Source: Caulobacter sp. RHG1
Lineage (GTDB): Bacteria; Pseudomonadota; Alphaproteobacteria; Caulobacterales; Caulobacteraceae
Direction: 5' to 3'
DNA: 64,000 bases
Assembly (NCBI RefSeq): GCF_013181195.1
Contig: NZ_SMZP01000006.1
Span: 124,001 to 188,000, forward strand
Part shown: piece by piece, positions 18,211 through 27,419 of the stretch
How the letters are laid out: every line of letters begins with the position of its first letter
Numbering within the stretch: the stretch's first letter is position 1
Program-made: the position numbers and the translations under genes
Notes under the pieces: model-generated
Told to the model about the DNA's origin: nothing
Databases searched by the model: none
What the model saw: the letters and a program-made list of their open reading frames with translations, nothing else

Positions 18211-19594
18211 GCGCGCGCCGCGCACGATCCGCGGCCTCAGCCTGGTAGTGGCGGGCGTGTCTTGCCTGTTGACCCTGGTCGTCGGGGTCATGACCTTCAG
18301 CCTCGTGCACCATGAGATCGAGCGGCAGCTGGATCGCCGGATCGAGCTGGAGACCCAGGCGCTGCTGGGGACCTACCGCCGCACTGACTTCGAGACCCTG
18401 GTCCGAGAGGTCGACGACCGGGCGCGATCGGCGGCCCGGGGTACGATCGGCTATCTGTCAGGACGATCCGAGACCGACAGTCGGATGGGCTATCTGGTGG
18501 TCGACGCCGAAGGGCGCCGGCGCGGCGGCGACTTCGACGGAGCTATGCCCAAGGCCGGCTGGTCGGAGTTTGCGCGCTATCGCCGGCCGGACGGTTCGGC
18601 GGGCGTCGCCCAGGCGATGAACCTGGCGCTGGATGGCGGCGGCCGTCTGGTCGTCGTGGCCGATCGCAGCGCCCTGATGGCGGTCGACCGCAAGATGATC
18701 CGCCTGGCTCTGATGCAGGTCGGCCTGGTGGCGGCGGTCGCCGTGCTGGCGACGTTCTGGTTCGGGCGGGTCGTGCAGCGGCGGCTGGAGAGCATCCACG
18801 GCGCGGCCGGGGACATCATGGCCGGCGACCTGTCGCGCCGCATGCCCCTGGATGGCTCGGACGGCGAGTTCGACCAGCTGGCGAAGGTCCTCAACCAGAT
18901 GCTGGTCCGGATCGAGGACCTGATGAGCAATCTCAAGCAGGTGTCCGGCGACATCGCCCATGACCTGCGCACGCCGCTGACCCGTCTGCGTGCGCGCCTG
19001 GAGGACCTCGACACGGCGGGGACGCAAGCCATTGATCCGGACGGGCTGGAAGGCGCGTTGCGCGAGGTCGATGAGCTGCAGGCCCTGCTGTCGGGGCTGT
19101 TGGCGCTTTCCGAGATCGAGGGCCATTCGGTGCGCGACCGGTTCGCGCCCGTGGACCTGGCCGCAGCGATCGCCGACCTGGCCGAGGCCTATGAACCCGA
19201 CTTCGAGGCGGCCGGACAGCGGCTGATCACTGATCTCGCGCTCGCGCAGGTGCGGGGTGATCGTCCGCTGCTGCTGCAGGCCTTGTCCAACCTGCTCGAC
19301 AACAGCCTTACCCATGCGGGAACCGGCGCTCAGGTCCGGCTCGCCGTGAGCACGCAAGCCCGGCGGGTGAGGATCGATTTCGGCGACGACGGTCCGGGCG
19401 TGCCGTCTCAGGCGCGCGAGCGGATCTTCCAGCGGTTCGTGCGGCTGGACCCGTCCCGTTCGGCCCCGGGCCATGGCCTGGGACTGGCGACCGTGGCGGC
19501 CATCATCGAGGCGCACGGCGGATCGATCCGTGTGGTCCCTAGCGAGCGCGGCCTGGTCTACGTCATCGACTTGCCAGCTCTGGAAGATCGCTGA
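18203..19594 (+). CDS. Sensor histidine kinase beside fetAB
   Basis: This 463-residue kinase has TM segments near residues 11-34 and 168-190, a periplasmic domain of about 130 residues, a HAMP linker (200-245), His253 in SGDIAHDLRTPL and an ATPase domain (LLDNSLTH, DDGPGVP, GHGLGLATV). The GTG start overlaps the regulator stop, giving tight coupling. The ABC gene fetA starts 49 nt after the stop, so read-through is possible. The sensor domain resembles that of the kinase at 3512-4888, and both may detect metal or envelope stress. Confidence 0.87.
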   Translation: MFKRAPRTIRGLSLVVAGVSCLLTLVVGVMTFSLVHHEIERQLDRRIELETQALLGTYRRTDFETLVREVDDRARSAARGTIGYLSGRSETDSRMGYLVVDAEGRRRGGDFDGAMPKAGWSEFARYRRPDGSAGVAQAMNLALDGGGRLVVVADRSALMAVDRKMIRLALMQVGLVAAVAVLATFWFGRVVQRRLESIHGAAGDIMAGDLSRRMPLDGSDGEFDQLAKVLNQMLVRIEDLMSNLKQVSGDIAHDLRTPLTRLRARLEDLDTAGTQAIDPDGLEGALREVDELQALLSGLLALSEIEGHSVRDRFAPVDLAAAIADLAEAYEPDFEAAGQRLITDLALAQVRGDRPLLLQALSNLLDNSLTHAGTGAQVRLAVSTQARRVRIDFGDDGPGVPSQARERIFQRFVRLDPSRSAPGHGLGLATVAAIIEAHGGSIRVVPSERGLVYVIDLPALEDR

Positions 19595-19643
19595 GGCCAG
19601 GCGTAACCGGCGACGTCGCACCGTGTAGCGAGAGGAAGAGATC

Positions 19644-20270
19644 GTGCCTGGACCGTCGCTCTCTTCCGTTGGCCTCAGCCTCCGTGGTCTGGCCAGCGAC
19701 CTGGCCGGGCCGTTCGACCTGGATGTCGCGCCGGGCCAAGCGGTGGTGATTTCAGGCGCCTCGGGTTCGGGCAAGAGCGTCTTCCTGCGGATGGTGGCCG
19801 ACCTGGATCCCTGCTGCGGCGAGGTCGAGCTCGGCGGCGTGTCGCGCAGCCAGATGAGCGGCCCCGCCTGGCGGACGCTGGCGCCCTATGTCGCCGCCGA
19901 GAGCGCCTGGTGGGCCGATCTGCTGGCCGACCATTTCCAGCCGTCGCACCTGGCCGCCGCCCAGGCCCTGGCCACGCGGCTGGGCGTCAACGTGCGCGCC
20001 TGGGATGGCCCGGTCTCGCGTCTGTCGACTGGCGAGCGCCAGCGTCTGGCCCTGATCCGCGCCCTGGTCCTGGAGCCGCCGCTACTGCTGCTGGACGAGC
20101 CGACGGGGCCGCTGGACCCGCTGTCGACCGCCGCCGTCGAGGCAGTGCTGGCCGAGCGGATCGCCGCGGGCGGCGTCCTGCTGATGGTCTCCCACGACGC
20201 GGGCCAGGCCCAGCGCCTGGCGGCTGCGCGCTATCGGATGATCGACGGACGCCTGGAGGCGGCGGCGTGA
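19644..20270 (+). CDS. fetA: FetA-like ABC transporter ATPase
   Basis: The 208-residue ATPase has Walker A GASGSGKS (38-45), the signature LSTGERQRL, Walker B LLLLDEPTG and a switch His (MVSHD). It resembles FetA/YbbL, the ATPase of a two-subunit exporter that lowers iron and oxidative stress in E. coli. Its TGA stop overlaps the GTG of fetB. Naming rests on the partner gene, since the ATPase alone would be generic. Confidence 0.78.
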   Translation: MPGPSLSSVGLSLRGLASDLAGPFDLDVAPGQAVVISGASGSGKSVFLRMVADLDPCCGEVELGGVSRSQMSGPAWRTLAPYVAAESAWWADLLADHFQPSHLAAAQALATRLGVNVRAWDGPVSRLSTGERQRLALIRALVLEPPLLLLDEPTGPLDPLSTAAVEAVLAERIAAGGVLLMVSHDAGQAQRLAAARYRMIDGRLEAAA

Positions 20271-21058
20271 GCCCGATCGTCCTGACGCCCACCGACCTGG
20301 CCCTGGCCGCGCTGCTGGTGGTGCTGGACGCGGTCATCTCGGTGGTCCTGCGCCTGCAGCTGCATCGCCAGGTGCTTTGGGCGGGCCTGCGCATGGTCGT
20401 GCAGTTGGTGGCGGTGGGCTATCTGCTGCGCTTCGTCTTCGCCCTGAACAGCCCGCTGGCGACCTTCGCCGTCGTGATGCTGATGTCGTTGATCGCCGCG
20501 CGCGAGATCGCCACCCGACCCGCCCGACGCTTCAAGGGCCTGGCAGGCCATCTGTTGAGCGCGGCCAGCGTTCTCCTGGCCATCTTCGTCACGGCGGGCC
20601 TGGCCCTGGCCACCGCCATCCGACCCCAGCCCTGGTACGATCCGCGCTACGCCATCCCGCTGGCCGGGATCATTCTGGGCTCGGTGCTGAACGCCGGCAG
20701 CCTGACCTTCGACGGCCTGCTGGGCGGCGTGCGGCGCGAGCGGGGGGCGATCGAGGCTCAGCTGGGCCTGGGCGTTCCCTTCCAAAAGGCCATGGGACCG
20801 CTGCTGCGCGAGAGCCTGCGACGGGGTCTGATGCCTGTCATCAATCAGATGTCGGCGGCGGGTATCATCACCCTGCCGGGCATCATGACCGGCCAGATCC
20901 TGGCCGGGCTCGATCCGGTCGAGGCGGTCAAATACCAGATCCTGCTGATGTTCCTGCTGGCCGGCGCCAGCGGCTTGGCGAGCCTGGCGATCGCCTGGCT
21001 GACCGTGACGCGCCTGACCGACGAACGTCAGCGCCTGCGGTTGGACCGGCTGTACTGA
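20267..21058 (+). CDS. fetB: FetB-like (UPF0014) iron export permease
   Basis: The 263-residue membrane protein has about seven TM segments and the family blocks LQLHRQVLWAGLRMVVQLVAVG, LAGIILGSVLNAGSL and MSAAGIITLPGIMTGQILAG. These identify the FetB/YbbM family, which exports iron with FetA. The GTG start at 20267 overlaps the fetA stop as GTGA, so the pair is coupled. In an island of iron importers this is likely a safety valve against excess iron. Confidence 0.85.
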   Translation: MSPIVLTPTDLALAALLVVLDAVISVVLRLQLHRQVLWAGLRMVVQLVAVGYLLRFVFALNSPLATFAVVMLMSLIAAREIATRPARRFKGLAGHLLSAASVLLAIFVTAGLALATAIRPQPWYDPRYAIPLAGIILGSVLNAGSLTFDGLLGGVRRERGAIEAQLGLGVPFQKAMGPLLRESLRRGLMPVINQMSAAGIITLPGIMTGQILAGLDPVEAVKYQILLMFLLAGASGLASLAIAWLTVTRLTDERQRLRLDRLY

Positions 21059-21083
21059 GGTTTCGAGGGTTTAGAGGCAGTTC

Positions 21084-22622
21084 ATGAGTAAGCACGACCA
21101 ACGCCGCCGTCGCGGCCTCCTGGGGGCGGCGGCCGTTCTGCTGGCGCTGGCCGCGACGCCCGCGGGCCAGGCCCTGGCCCATCCGGGTCATGCCATCGTC
21201 CCCAAGGGGCCGGCCCATGCGAAGAAGGTCCGCGTCGACCCGGCCAAGCGCGAGTGGCTGGCCGGCGATCACCACGTCCACAGCTGGTACAGCGCCTCGG
21301 CCAAGCCGTCCGAGGATCCGACCAAGCCGCCAACGTTGATCAAGGGCGGCGACGGGGTCAATCCGATCACCACCAACGCCCAGATGGCCGCCAAGCACGG
21401 CCTGGCCTGGATGGTGGCCACCGACCACGGCGGCCCCGATCACGCCCGCATGAACCGCGACCTGGCCTATCCCGAGCTGGTGCGCTCGCGGAAGATGACC
21501 CCCAGCGTGCTGCAGTTCTGGGGCATGGAGCTGGACACCCCGGCCGCCGAGCATTCCAGCGTCATCATCCCGCGCTCGGCCGCCGAGCGCGACGCGCTGT
21601 ACGATATCGAGCACACCTATAATCGCCGTGAACCGTGGCCCGCCGAGCCGGTTCGCGACACCGAAGGCTTCATGCTGGACGCTCTGCGCCAGCTCGAGGC
21701 CCAGCCCAAGCCGCCGCTGGTCATCGCCAACCACCCCTCGCGCACGGCCAAGGCCGTCGGGGTCTATGGCGCCTATTCGCCGGCCGAGCTGCGCGGCTGG
21801 AACGACACCGCGCCGCAGGTGGCGGTCGGCATGGAGGGCGCGCCGGGTCACCAGGCCGCCGGTCTCACCGCCGATGGCGGGCGTCGGGCGGACGGCGAGC
21901 GCGGCGGCTATGGTCGCGCCCCGACCATGGGGGGCTTCGACCAGATGACGGCGCGCCTGGGCGGGTTCTGGGACTCGATGCTGGGCGAGGGCCGCCGGTT
22001 CTGGGTGACCTCGACCTCGGACTCGCACCGCCACTACACCACGGGCGGCGAGGACTTCTGGCCGGGTGAATATTCCAAGACCTACGTCAAGGCCGTGCGC
22101 AGCTATGACGACGTGCTGGACGGCCTGCGCAATGGCCGCGGCTTCGTGACCCTGGGCGACCTGGTCTCGGCCGTGGACTTCACCGCCACAACCAATGGCA
22201 AGCGCGCCGAGATCGGCGGCGAGCTGAAGGTCGCCGAAGGCGCCGACGTGACCATCGTCATTCGCGTGCGCGATCCCAAGGGCGCCAATTTCGGCGGCGT
22301 CTCGCCCGATGTGGCGCGGATCGACCTGATCCGCGGCGATGTCACGGGTCCGGTCGCCGACCGCAGCCAAGACACCAACCCCTCGACCCATGTCGTCACG
22401 CGCTTCACGCCCAAGTCCTGGGCGCGCGAGGGCGAGATGCTGTCGATGGTCTATGTGCTGAAGGACGTGAAACGCTCGGGCTATGTCCGCATCCGCGGCA
22501 CCAATGGCGAGGAGCTGGAGCCGCAGCCCGATCCCCACGGCGAGAACCCGTGGACCGACCTGTGGTTCTACGCCAACCCGATCTTCATCACCGTCACGCC
22601 GCCCGCCGGCGCCAAGTCCTGA
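21084..22622 (+). CDS. Exported PHP-type metal-dependent hydrolase (CehA/McbA-like)
   Basis: The 512-residue protein begins with an Arg-rich signal peptide (RRRRGLLGAAAVLLALAATP, cut near residue 32). PHP metal motifs follow: GDHHVHSWYS (61-70), ATDHGG, ANHPSR and TSDSHRHY. This arrangement belongs to the CehA/McbA-like PHP hydrolases acting on esters, carbamates or phosphoesters. The gene starts 26 nt after fetB and so may share its transcript. An exported hydrolase might act on a siderophore ester or organophosphate, but the sequence does not decide this. Confidence 0.75.
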   Translation: MSKHDQRRRRGLLGAAAVLLALAATPAGQALAHPGHAIVPKGPAHAKKVRVDPAKREWLAGDHHVHSWYSASAKPSEDPTKPPTLIKGGDGVNPITTNAQMAAKHGLAWMVATDHGGPDHARMNRDLAYPELVRSRKMTPSVLQFWGMELDTPAAEHSSVIIPRSAAERDALYDIEHTYNRREPWPAEPVRDTEGFMLDALRQLEAQPKPPLVIANHPSRTAKAVGVYGAYSPAELRGWNDTAPQVAVGMEGAPGHQAAGLTADGGRRADGERGGYGRAPTMGGFDQMTARLGGFWDSMLGEGRRFWVTSTSDSHRHYTTGGEDFWPGEYSKTYVKAVRSYDDVLDGLRNGRGFVTLGDLVSAVDFTATTNGKRAEIGGELKVAEGADVTIVIRVRDPKGANFGGVSPDVARIDLIRGDVTGPVADRSQDTNPSTHVVTRFTPKSWAREGEMLSMVYVLKDVKRSGYVRIRGTNGEELEPQPDPHGENPWTDLWFYANPIFITVTPPAGAKS

Positions 22623-22819
22623 TCCTGGCGGCCCGGTCCGTCGCGTGCGCGGCGGGCCGGGGCCGGCGAGATTGGGAAATTGTATAGAAGTCTGCGTTCT
22701 GCGGCCGGAGGAGGCAGTCGAACGGGCAAGCTCCTGTTTTGAATGGCGAACTGGCGAGCCGTCGGCGCCCTTCCCATGAGCATCCGCGCCGCATCGGCTC
22801 CTCGACGAACGTCGACCCG

Positions 22820-22839
22820 CGATTGAGAATTGCTTGCAG
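22820..22839. promoter_or_regulatory. Weak Fur-like site before the PepSY gene
   Basis: CGATTGAGAATTGCTTGCAG resembles Fur operators around TTGAGAATTG. It lies about 55 bp before the PepSY start. The rest of the 270-bp gap (22623-22893) shows no recognisable riboswitch or gene. Support is low. Confidence 0.3.
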
Positions 22840-22893
22840 AAGGCGCTGGGCGTAGGGAGCGCCCGCCGCGTCCGGCGGCGAGCAGGTTTCGCC

Positions 22894-24045
22894 ATGGCTT
22901 CCAAGTTTCGCTGGATCATATTCCAGGCCCACTGGCTGCTGGGGATCACGCTGGGCGTCGTCCTGGGCCTGATGGGCGTGACCGGCGCGACCATGGCCTT
23001 CGAGGATCAGATCATGGAGACGCTGAGTCCCGGCGTCGTCCAGGTGGCGGTCCGCGCCGAGCCGGTCCTGACGCCTGACCAATTGCTGGCCCGCTTCGCC
23101 GTTCAGGCGCCGGAGGCCAAGCCCACCAGCCTGACCCTGCGCGACAAGGCCGGGGCCTCGGCCCAGGTGACCTTCACCAGCCCGGACGCGCCCAAGGCCC
23201 AGAAGCTGTATCTCGATCCCTACAGCGGCGTGGTGCTGGGCAAGGCCACGGGCGAGCCGTTCTTCGCCACCGTGCGCCGGCTGCACCGCTGGCTGCTGCT
23301 GCCTGGCGACGGCGAGGGGATGGGCCGGCAGATCACCGGCGCAGCCGCCATCAGTCTGATCTTCTTCGCGATCTCGGGTCTGTATCTGCGCTGGCCCAAG
23401 CGTCTTCTGGATTGGAAGGTCTGGCTGAAGCCCAATCTCAAACTGAAGAAGCGCGGCCTGTACTGGTCGCTGCACGCGGTGGCCGGGACCTGGGTGTTCC
23501 TGATCTATCTGACCATCGCCATGACCGGCCTGACCTGGTCGTATGGCTGGTACAAGGCCGGGTTCGAGACGGTCATGACCGGCAAGACCGAGGCCGCCGC
23601 GGCGCCCGCCAAGAAGGCCGGCGCCAAGAAGGCCAAGGCGGTCGAACCGCTCACCCTGGATCTGGCCTGGCGCGCGGCCCAGGGCGCCGAGCCCGGCGCG
23701 ACCCAGACCATCATCACCCTGCCCAAGTCCGCCGCCGAGGCCGTGCGCATTCGGGTGCTGCCCAAGGGCGCGGCCCACGAGCGGGCCTGGGACGAGCTGA
23801 AGGTCAGCGCCGCCGGCGTCGTGACCGCGAACGTCCGCTACGCCGAAAAGTCGTTGGGTGAAAAGATCATGAGCGCCCGTCTGGCCGTGCACCGCGGCTC
23901 GTTCTTCGGCCTGCCGGGCGCGATCCTGTTCATGCTGGCGGCTCTTTCGATGCCGCTGTTCCCGATCACCGGCTACCTGCTCTACCTGGGCCGCCGCAGC
24001 GCCGCCCAGGCCCGGCGTCGCAAGCAGGCCCTCGCGGCCGCCTGA
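22894..24045 (+). CDS. PepSY-associated TM protein, putative siderophore-iron reductase
   Basis: The 383-residue inner-membrane protein has four TM segments: near residues 7-35, 150-170, 195-215 and 340-365. A PepSY-like periplasmic domain lies between the first two, and an Ala/Lys-rich insert (AAAAPAKKAGAKKAKA) in the second loop. Conserved His residues at membrane edges (AHWLLG, LHRWLLLPG, LHAVAGTW, VHRGSFFG) fit the PiuB/FsrB group, in which they may carry haem for ferric reduction. ATG 22894 was preferred over an upstream TTG. It is followed 50 bp later by a TonB receptor gene, a common pairing. Confidence 0.8.
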   Translation: MASKFRWIIFQAHWLLGITLGVVLGLMGVTGATMAFEDQIMETLSPGVVQVAVRAEPVLTPDQLLARFAVQAPEAKPTSLTLRDKAGASAQVTFTSPDAPKAQKLYLDPYSGVVLGKATGEPFFATVRRLHRWLLLPGDGEGMGRQITGAAAISLIFFAISGLYLRWPKRLLDWKVWLKPNLKLKKRGLYWSLHAVAGTWVFLIYLTIAMTGLTWSYGWYKAGFETVMTGKTEAAAAPAKKAGAKKAKAVEPLTLDLAWRAAQGAEPGATQTIITLPKSAAEAVRIRVLPKGAAHERAWDELKVSAAGVVTANVRYAEKSLGEKIMSARLAVHRGSFFGLPGAILFMLAALSMPLFPITGYLLYLGRRSAAQARRRKQALAAA

Positions 24046-24095
24046 CGCGCGCCATTCCTCCATTCGCATACGACGACGCACTGGATCTTCACGTC

Positions 24096-26261
24096 ATGAC
24101 CGCTTCGACTGCTCTCTTCCGCCTGTGCCTGGCGGCGTCCGCCTCGCTGCTGCCGCTGGCCGCCCAGGCCGCCGGCCAGGAGACCGACGCCTCGGTCTCG
24201 GAAGTGCGGGTGGTGGCGCGCGCCGCGCCGGTCCCGGTCGAGGCCGATGACCGCTATCAGCCCACGCCCGACGCCTCGACCCTGCGCAGCACGGTGGCCG
24301 TGCTGGACACCCCGCAGATCGTCAACGTGGTGCCGGCCCAGGTCATCCGCGATCAGAAGCCGCGCTACCTGGACGACGTCCTGACCAATGTCAGCGGCAT
24401 CACTCAGGGCAACACCCTGGCGGCGACCCAGGACACCATCATGAAGCGGGGCTTCGGCGGCAACCGCGACGGCTCGATCATGCACAACGGCATGCCGCTG
24501 GTGCAGGGCCGGGGCTTCAACGCCGCCGCCGAGAGCGTGGAAGTGCTGAAGGGGCCGTCCTCGCTGCTCTACGGGATCATGGACCCGGGCGGCGTGGTCA
24601 ATGTGGTCAGCAAGAAGCCCCAGCTGAAGCGTCGCACCGTCCTGACCGCCTATGCCGCCGGCTACGAGGGCGGTCGCAACGGCGGCGGGGCCACGATCGA
24701 CACGACCGGCCCGCTGGCCGGCTCGCTCGCCTATCGCCTGATCGTCGACTATTCGGACGAGGATTACTGGCGCAATTTCGGCACGCGCCGCGAGACCCTG
24801 GTGGCCCCGTCGCTGGCCTATTACGGCCGCAGCACCCAGGCGGTGCTCTGGTACGAGTACCGCAACTACCTGGCCCCGTTCGACCGCGGCACAGCGCTGA
24901 ACCCGGCCACCTTCAAGCCGCTGGACATCCCCAAGACCCGCCGCCTGGACGAGCCGTTCAACAGCATGGACGGCGAGACCCACCTGGCCCAGTTCTCGCT
25001 GGACCACCAACTGGGCGGCGGCTGGGCCGCGCATGCCAGCCTCAGCTACAATGAAGAGACCTACGACGCCAACCAGCTGCGGGTGAACGGCGTCAACACC
25101 ACGCGCGGCACGCTGACCCGCTCGAACGACGCCACGCACGGCGCGCTCAGCACCGACGGCTATGGCACGGCCTATGTCGACGGCTCGTTCACCCTGGGCG
25201 GGATCCGCCACGACGTGCAGTTCGGCGGCGAGATGGAGCGCCGCAAGATCTATCGCAAGGACCTGCTGCGTCAGGCGACGACCACGACCTTCAGCTATCT
25301 GAACCCGGTCTACGGGACCGAGCAGCCCTCCAAGACCGTGTCGGCCAGCGACAGCGAGCAGACCGACAAGCTGCGCAACCAGTCGCTGTTCATCCAGGAC
25401 TCGCTGCACTTCGGCGACCGCTGGATCGCCGTGGCGGGCGTTCGCTACCTGGCCTGGCAGCAGACCGCCGGCCGCGGCCGGCCGTTCCGCGCCAATACCG
25501 GCACCGACAGCAACCGCTGGCTGCCGCGCTTCGGCCTCGTCTACAAATGGTCGCCGGTGGTGTCGGTCTACGGCAGCTACACCCAGTCGCTGCGCCCGAC
25601 CTCGACCATCGCGCCGCTGTCCAGCGGAGTGATCATCGACAACGCCATCGCGCCCGAAGAGTCCAAGTCCTGGGAAGCCGGCGTCAAGCTGGACATCCCC
25701 GGCCGCATCACCGCCACCGCCGCCCTCTTCGACATCGACAAGAAGAACGTGCTGGTCTCGCAGTTCAACGACGTGACCAAGTTGACCGACTGGCGCACGG
25801 CCGGGGCGGCGCGCTCGCGCGGCTTCGAACTGGACGCCGCCGGCCAGGTGACCGACCGCTGGAGCCTGATCGGCAGCTACGCCTATACCGACGCCAAGAC
25901 CACCGAGGATCCGCTGTACGCCGGCAACCGCCTGTGGAACGTGGCCAAGAGCACGGCGGGGCTGTCGGCGGTCTACGACTTCGGCGCGGTGCTGGGCGCG
26001 ACGCGGCTGCGGGCCGGGGCCGGCGCGCGCTACGTCGGCAAGCGGGCCGGGGACTCGGCCAACACCTTCATGCTGCCCTCTTACACCACGGTCGACGCCT
26101 TCGTGACCTATGGCGCCAAGGTCGGCGACCAGCCCTTCAAGCTGCAGCTGAACGTCAAGAACCTGTTCGACAAGGCCTACTATCCCTCGGCCGTGAACCA
26201 GTATTTCGTCTCGATCGGCGACGCGCGCCGCGTGTCGCTGCAGGCCTCGGTGGAGTTCTAG
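24096..26261 (+). CDS. TonB-dependent ferric-siderophore receptor
   Basis: The 721-residue receptor has a signal peptide ending near AAQAAG, a plug with DTPQIVNVVPAQVIRDQ, IMKRGFGGNRDGSIMHNGMP and VEVLKGPSSLLYGIMDPGGVVN, and a barrel closing with SLQASVEF. The plug sequence fits the FhuA/FpvA-like siderophore-receptor group. It lies between a PepSY gene and a short exported-protein gene that starts at the very next base, so the three probably form one operon. Confidence 0.88.
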   Translation: MTASTALFRLCLAASASLLPLAAQAAGQETDASVSEVRVVARAAPVPVEADDRYQPTPDASTLRSTVAVLDTPQIVNVVPAQVIRDQKPRYLDDVLTNVSGITQGNTLAATQDTIMKRGFGGNRDGSIMHNGMPLVQGRGFNAAAESVEVLKGPSSLLYGIMDPGGVVNVVSKKPQLKRRTVLTAYAAGYEGGRNGGGATIDTTGPLAGSLAYRLIVDYSDEDYWRNFGTRRETLVAPSLAYYGRSTQAVLWYEYRNYLAPFDRGTALNPATFKPLDIPKTRRLDEPFNSMDGETHLAQFSLDHQLGGGWAAHASLSYNEETYDANQLRVNGVNTTRGTLTRSNDATHGALSTDGYGTAYVDGSFTLGGIRHDVQFGGEMERRKIYRKDLLRQATTTTFSYLNPVYGTEQPSKTVSASDSEQTDKLRNQSLFIQDSLHFGDRWIAVAGVRYLAWQQTAGRGRPFRANTGTDSNRWLPRFGLVYKWSPVVSVYGSYTQSLRPTSTIAPLSSGVIIDNAIAPEESKSWEAGVKLDIPGRITATAALFDIDKKNVLVSQFNDVTKLTDWRTAGAARSRGFELDAAGQVTDRWSLIGSYAYTDAKTTEDPLYAGNRLWNVAKSTAGLSAVYDFGAVLGATRLRAGAGARYVGKRAGDSANTFMLPSYTTVDAFVTYGAKVGDQPFKLQLNVKNLFDKAYYPSAVNQYFVSIGDARRVSLQASVEF

Positions 26262-26951
26262 ATGGCTGTCGTGAAGCGCCGCGGCGTCCTGGCCGGACTG
26301 GCGGTAAGCGTCCTGGCGACGCCGGCGCTGGCGGCGGCGGCGCGCAAGGTGCTGCTGGTCGTCCAGACCGAGGGCGCCAGCCTGGCCGACGACCAGAAGG
26401 TGCGCGAGCGGCTGACGGCGCAGGGCTGTGCGGTGACGCTGGCCAACCAGGACGCCGACCCGGCCGCGGCCAAGGGCTTCGACCTGGTGATCCTGTCCTC
26501 GACCGTGGCGGCCAAGGACCTGAAGGCCGGCTGGCGCCAGTCGCCGGTCCCGCTGCTGCTGTGGGAGAACGACGCCCTCGACGATCTGGCCATGACCGGC
26601 AAGCGTCATGACGTCGACTTCGGCGAGGCCGAGAAGGAGCGCTATCTCTGGATCGTCAATGCGCCGCATCCGATGGCCGCAGGGCTGCCGGCTGGCGTTG
26701 CCAATGTCTATGTCCGGCAGGCGGGCATGAGCTGGGGCAAGCCGGGCCTGGGCGCCACGACCATCGCCACCCTGTACGGCCAGCCGGAGAAGGCCGCGAT
26801 CTTCGGCTACGAGAAGGGTGCGACCATGGACTACGAGGCGCTGGCCCCGGCGCGGCGCGTGATGATCTTCCTGAACAACGACACCTTCTCCAACCTGTCT
26901 CCAGCCGGTCTGGCGCTCTTCGACGCCGCGGTCGCCTGGGCGATGGGCTAG
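26262..26951 (+). CDS. Exported protein of unknown function coupled to the receptor
   Basis: The 229-residue protein has a twin-arginine-like signal (VKRRGVLAGLAVSVLATPALA, cut near 25). The mature part begins with alternating beta and alpha elements (KVLLVVQTEG, GFDLVILSSTVAA, PVPLLLWENDAL) that look like a flavodoxin or class I glutamine-amidotransferase fold without an obvious catalytic triad. Its ATG directly follows the receptor stop with no spacer, implying translational coupling. I do not recognise a characterised family. A periplasmic helper in siderophore handling is an inference from position. Confidence 0.6.
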   Translation: MAVVKRRGVLAGLAVSVLATPALAAAARKVLLVVQTEGASLADDQKVRERLTAQGCAVTLANQDADPAAAKGFDLVILSSTVAAKDLKAGWRQSPVPLLLWENDALDDLAMTGKRHDVDFGEAEKERYLWIVNAPHPMAAGLPAGVANVYVRQAGMSWGKPGLGATTIATLYGQPEKAAIFGYEKGATMDYEALAPARRVMIFLNNDTFSNLSPAGLALFDAAVAWAMG

Positions 26952-27048
26952 AGCCGTCCACGGAGCATTTTACGTCCCTGGCGACTGATCCGTCGGGCGC
27001 CAATCGGCGTCCGAGGCGTTGAACCCCGGCAACGGCTGGGAGGATAGG

Positions 27049-27417
27049 ATGCTGGACGACTTCATCGACAACCTGATCGCGAAGCTGATGACCGGCGCGG
27101 GCCTGATCATGGCCGCCGCCATCGCTGCGGTGACCGGCGCGATGGCGATCTACGCCTTCCTGGCCCCGCACCTGGGGCCGGCCTGGTCCTATGTCGTGGT
27201 CACGGCCCTGGCGGCCGCCACGGTGGCGATCTGGGGTCTGATGCAGAGGCAGCACCGCGCCAGGTCCAAGAAGCCGCCGTTCGAGCAGCGGTTGGTCGAC
27301 CTGATCCAGGCCCACCCCAGCGGCGCCTTCGTCGCGGGCCTGGCCGCCGGCGTGCTGATCAAGGGCAAGCCGGCCCAGGCGCTGGACATCATCCGCGGCA
27401 AGTCCAAGGACCGCTGA
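27049..27417 (+). CDS. Small membrane protein
   Basis: The 122-residue product has two TM segments (about residues 16-40 and 48-66), a basic loop (MQRQHRARSKKPP) and an amphipathic tail with a Gly/Ala-rich segment (GAFVAGLAAGVLIKGKP). The ATG at 27049 has GGGAGG 6-8 nt upstream, so translation looks real. It resembles small phage-holin-like or YqjE-like membrane proteins, but no function can be assigned. Confidence 0.55.
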   Translation: MLDDFIDNLIAKLMTGAGLIMAAAIAAVTGAMAIYAFLAPHLGPAWSYVVVTALAAATVAIWGLMQRQHRARSKKPPFEQRLVDLIQAHPSGAFVAGLAAGVLIKGKPAQALDIIRGKSKDR

Positions 27418-27419
27418 TC

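Noticed and set aside
22623..22893. Possible riboswitch before the PepSY gene
   Set aside because: No conserved boxes of cobalamin, TPP or other known classes could be found; only a weak Fur-like match remains.
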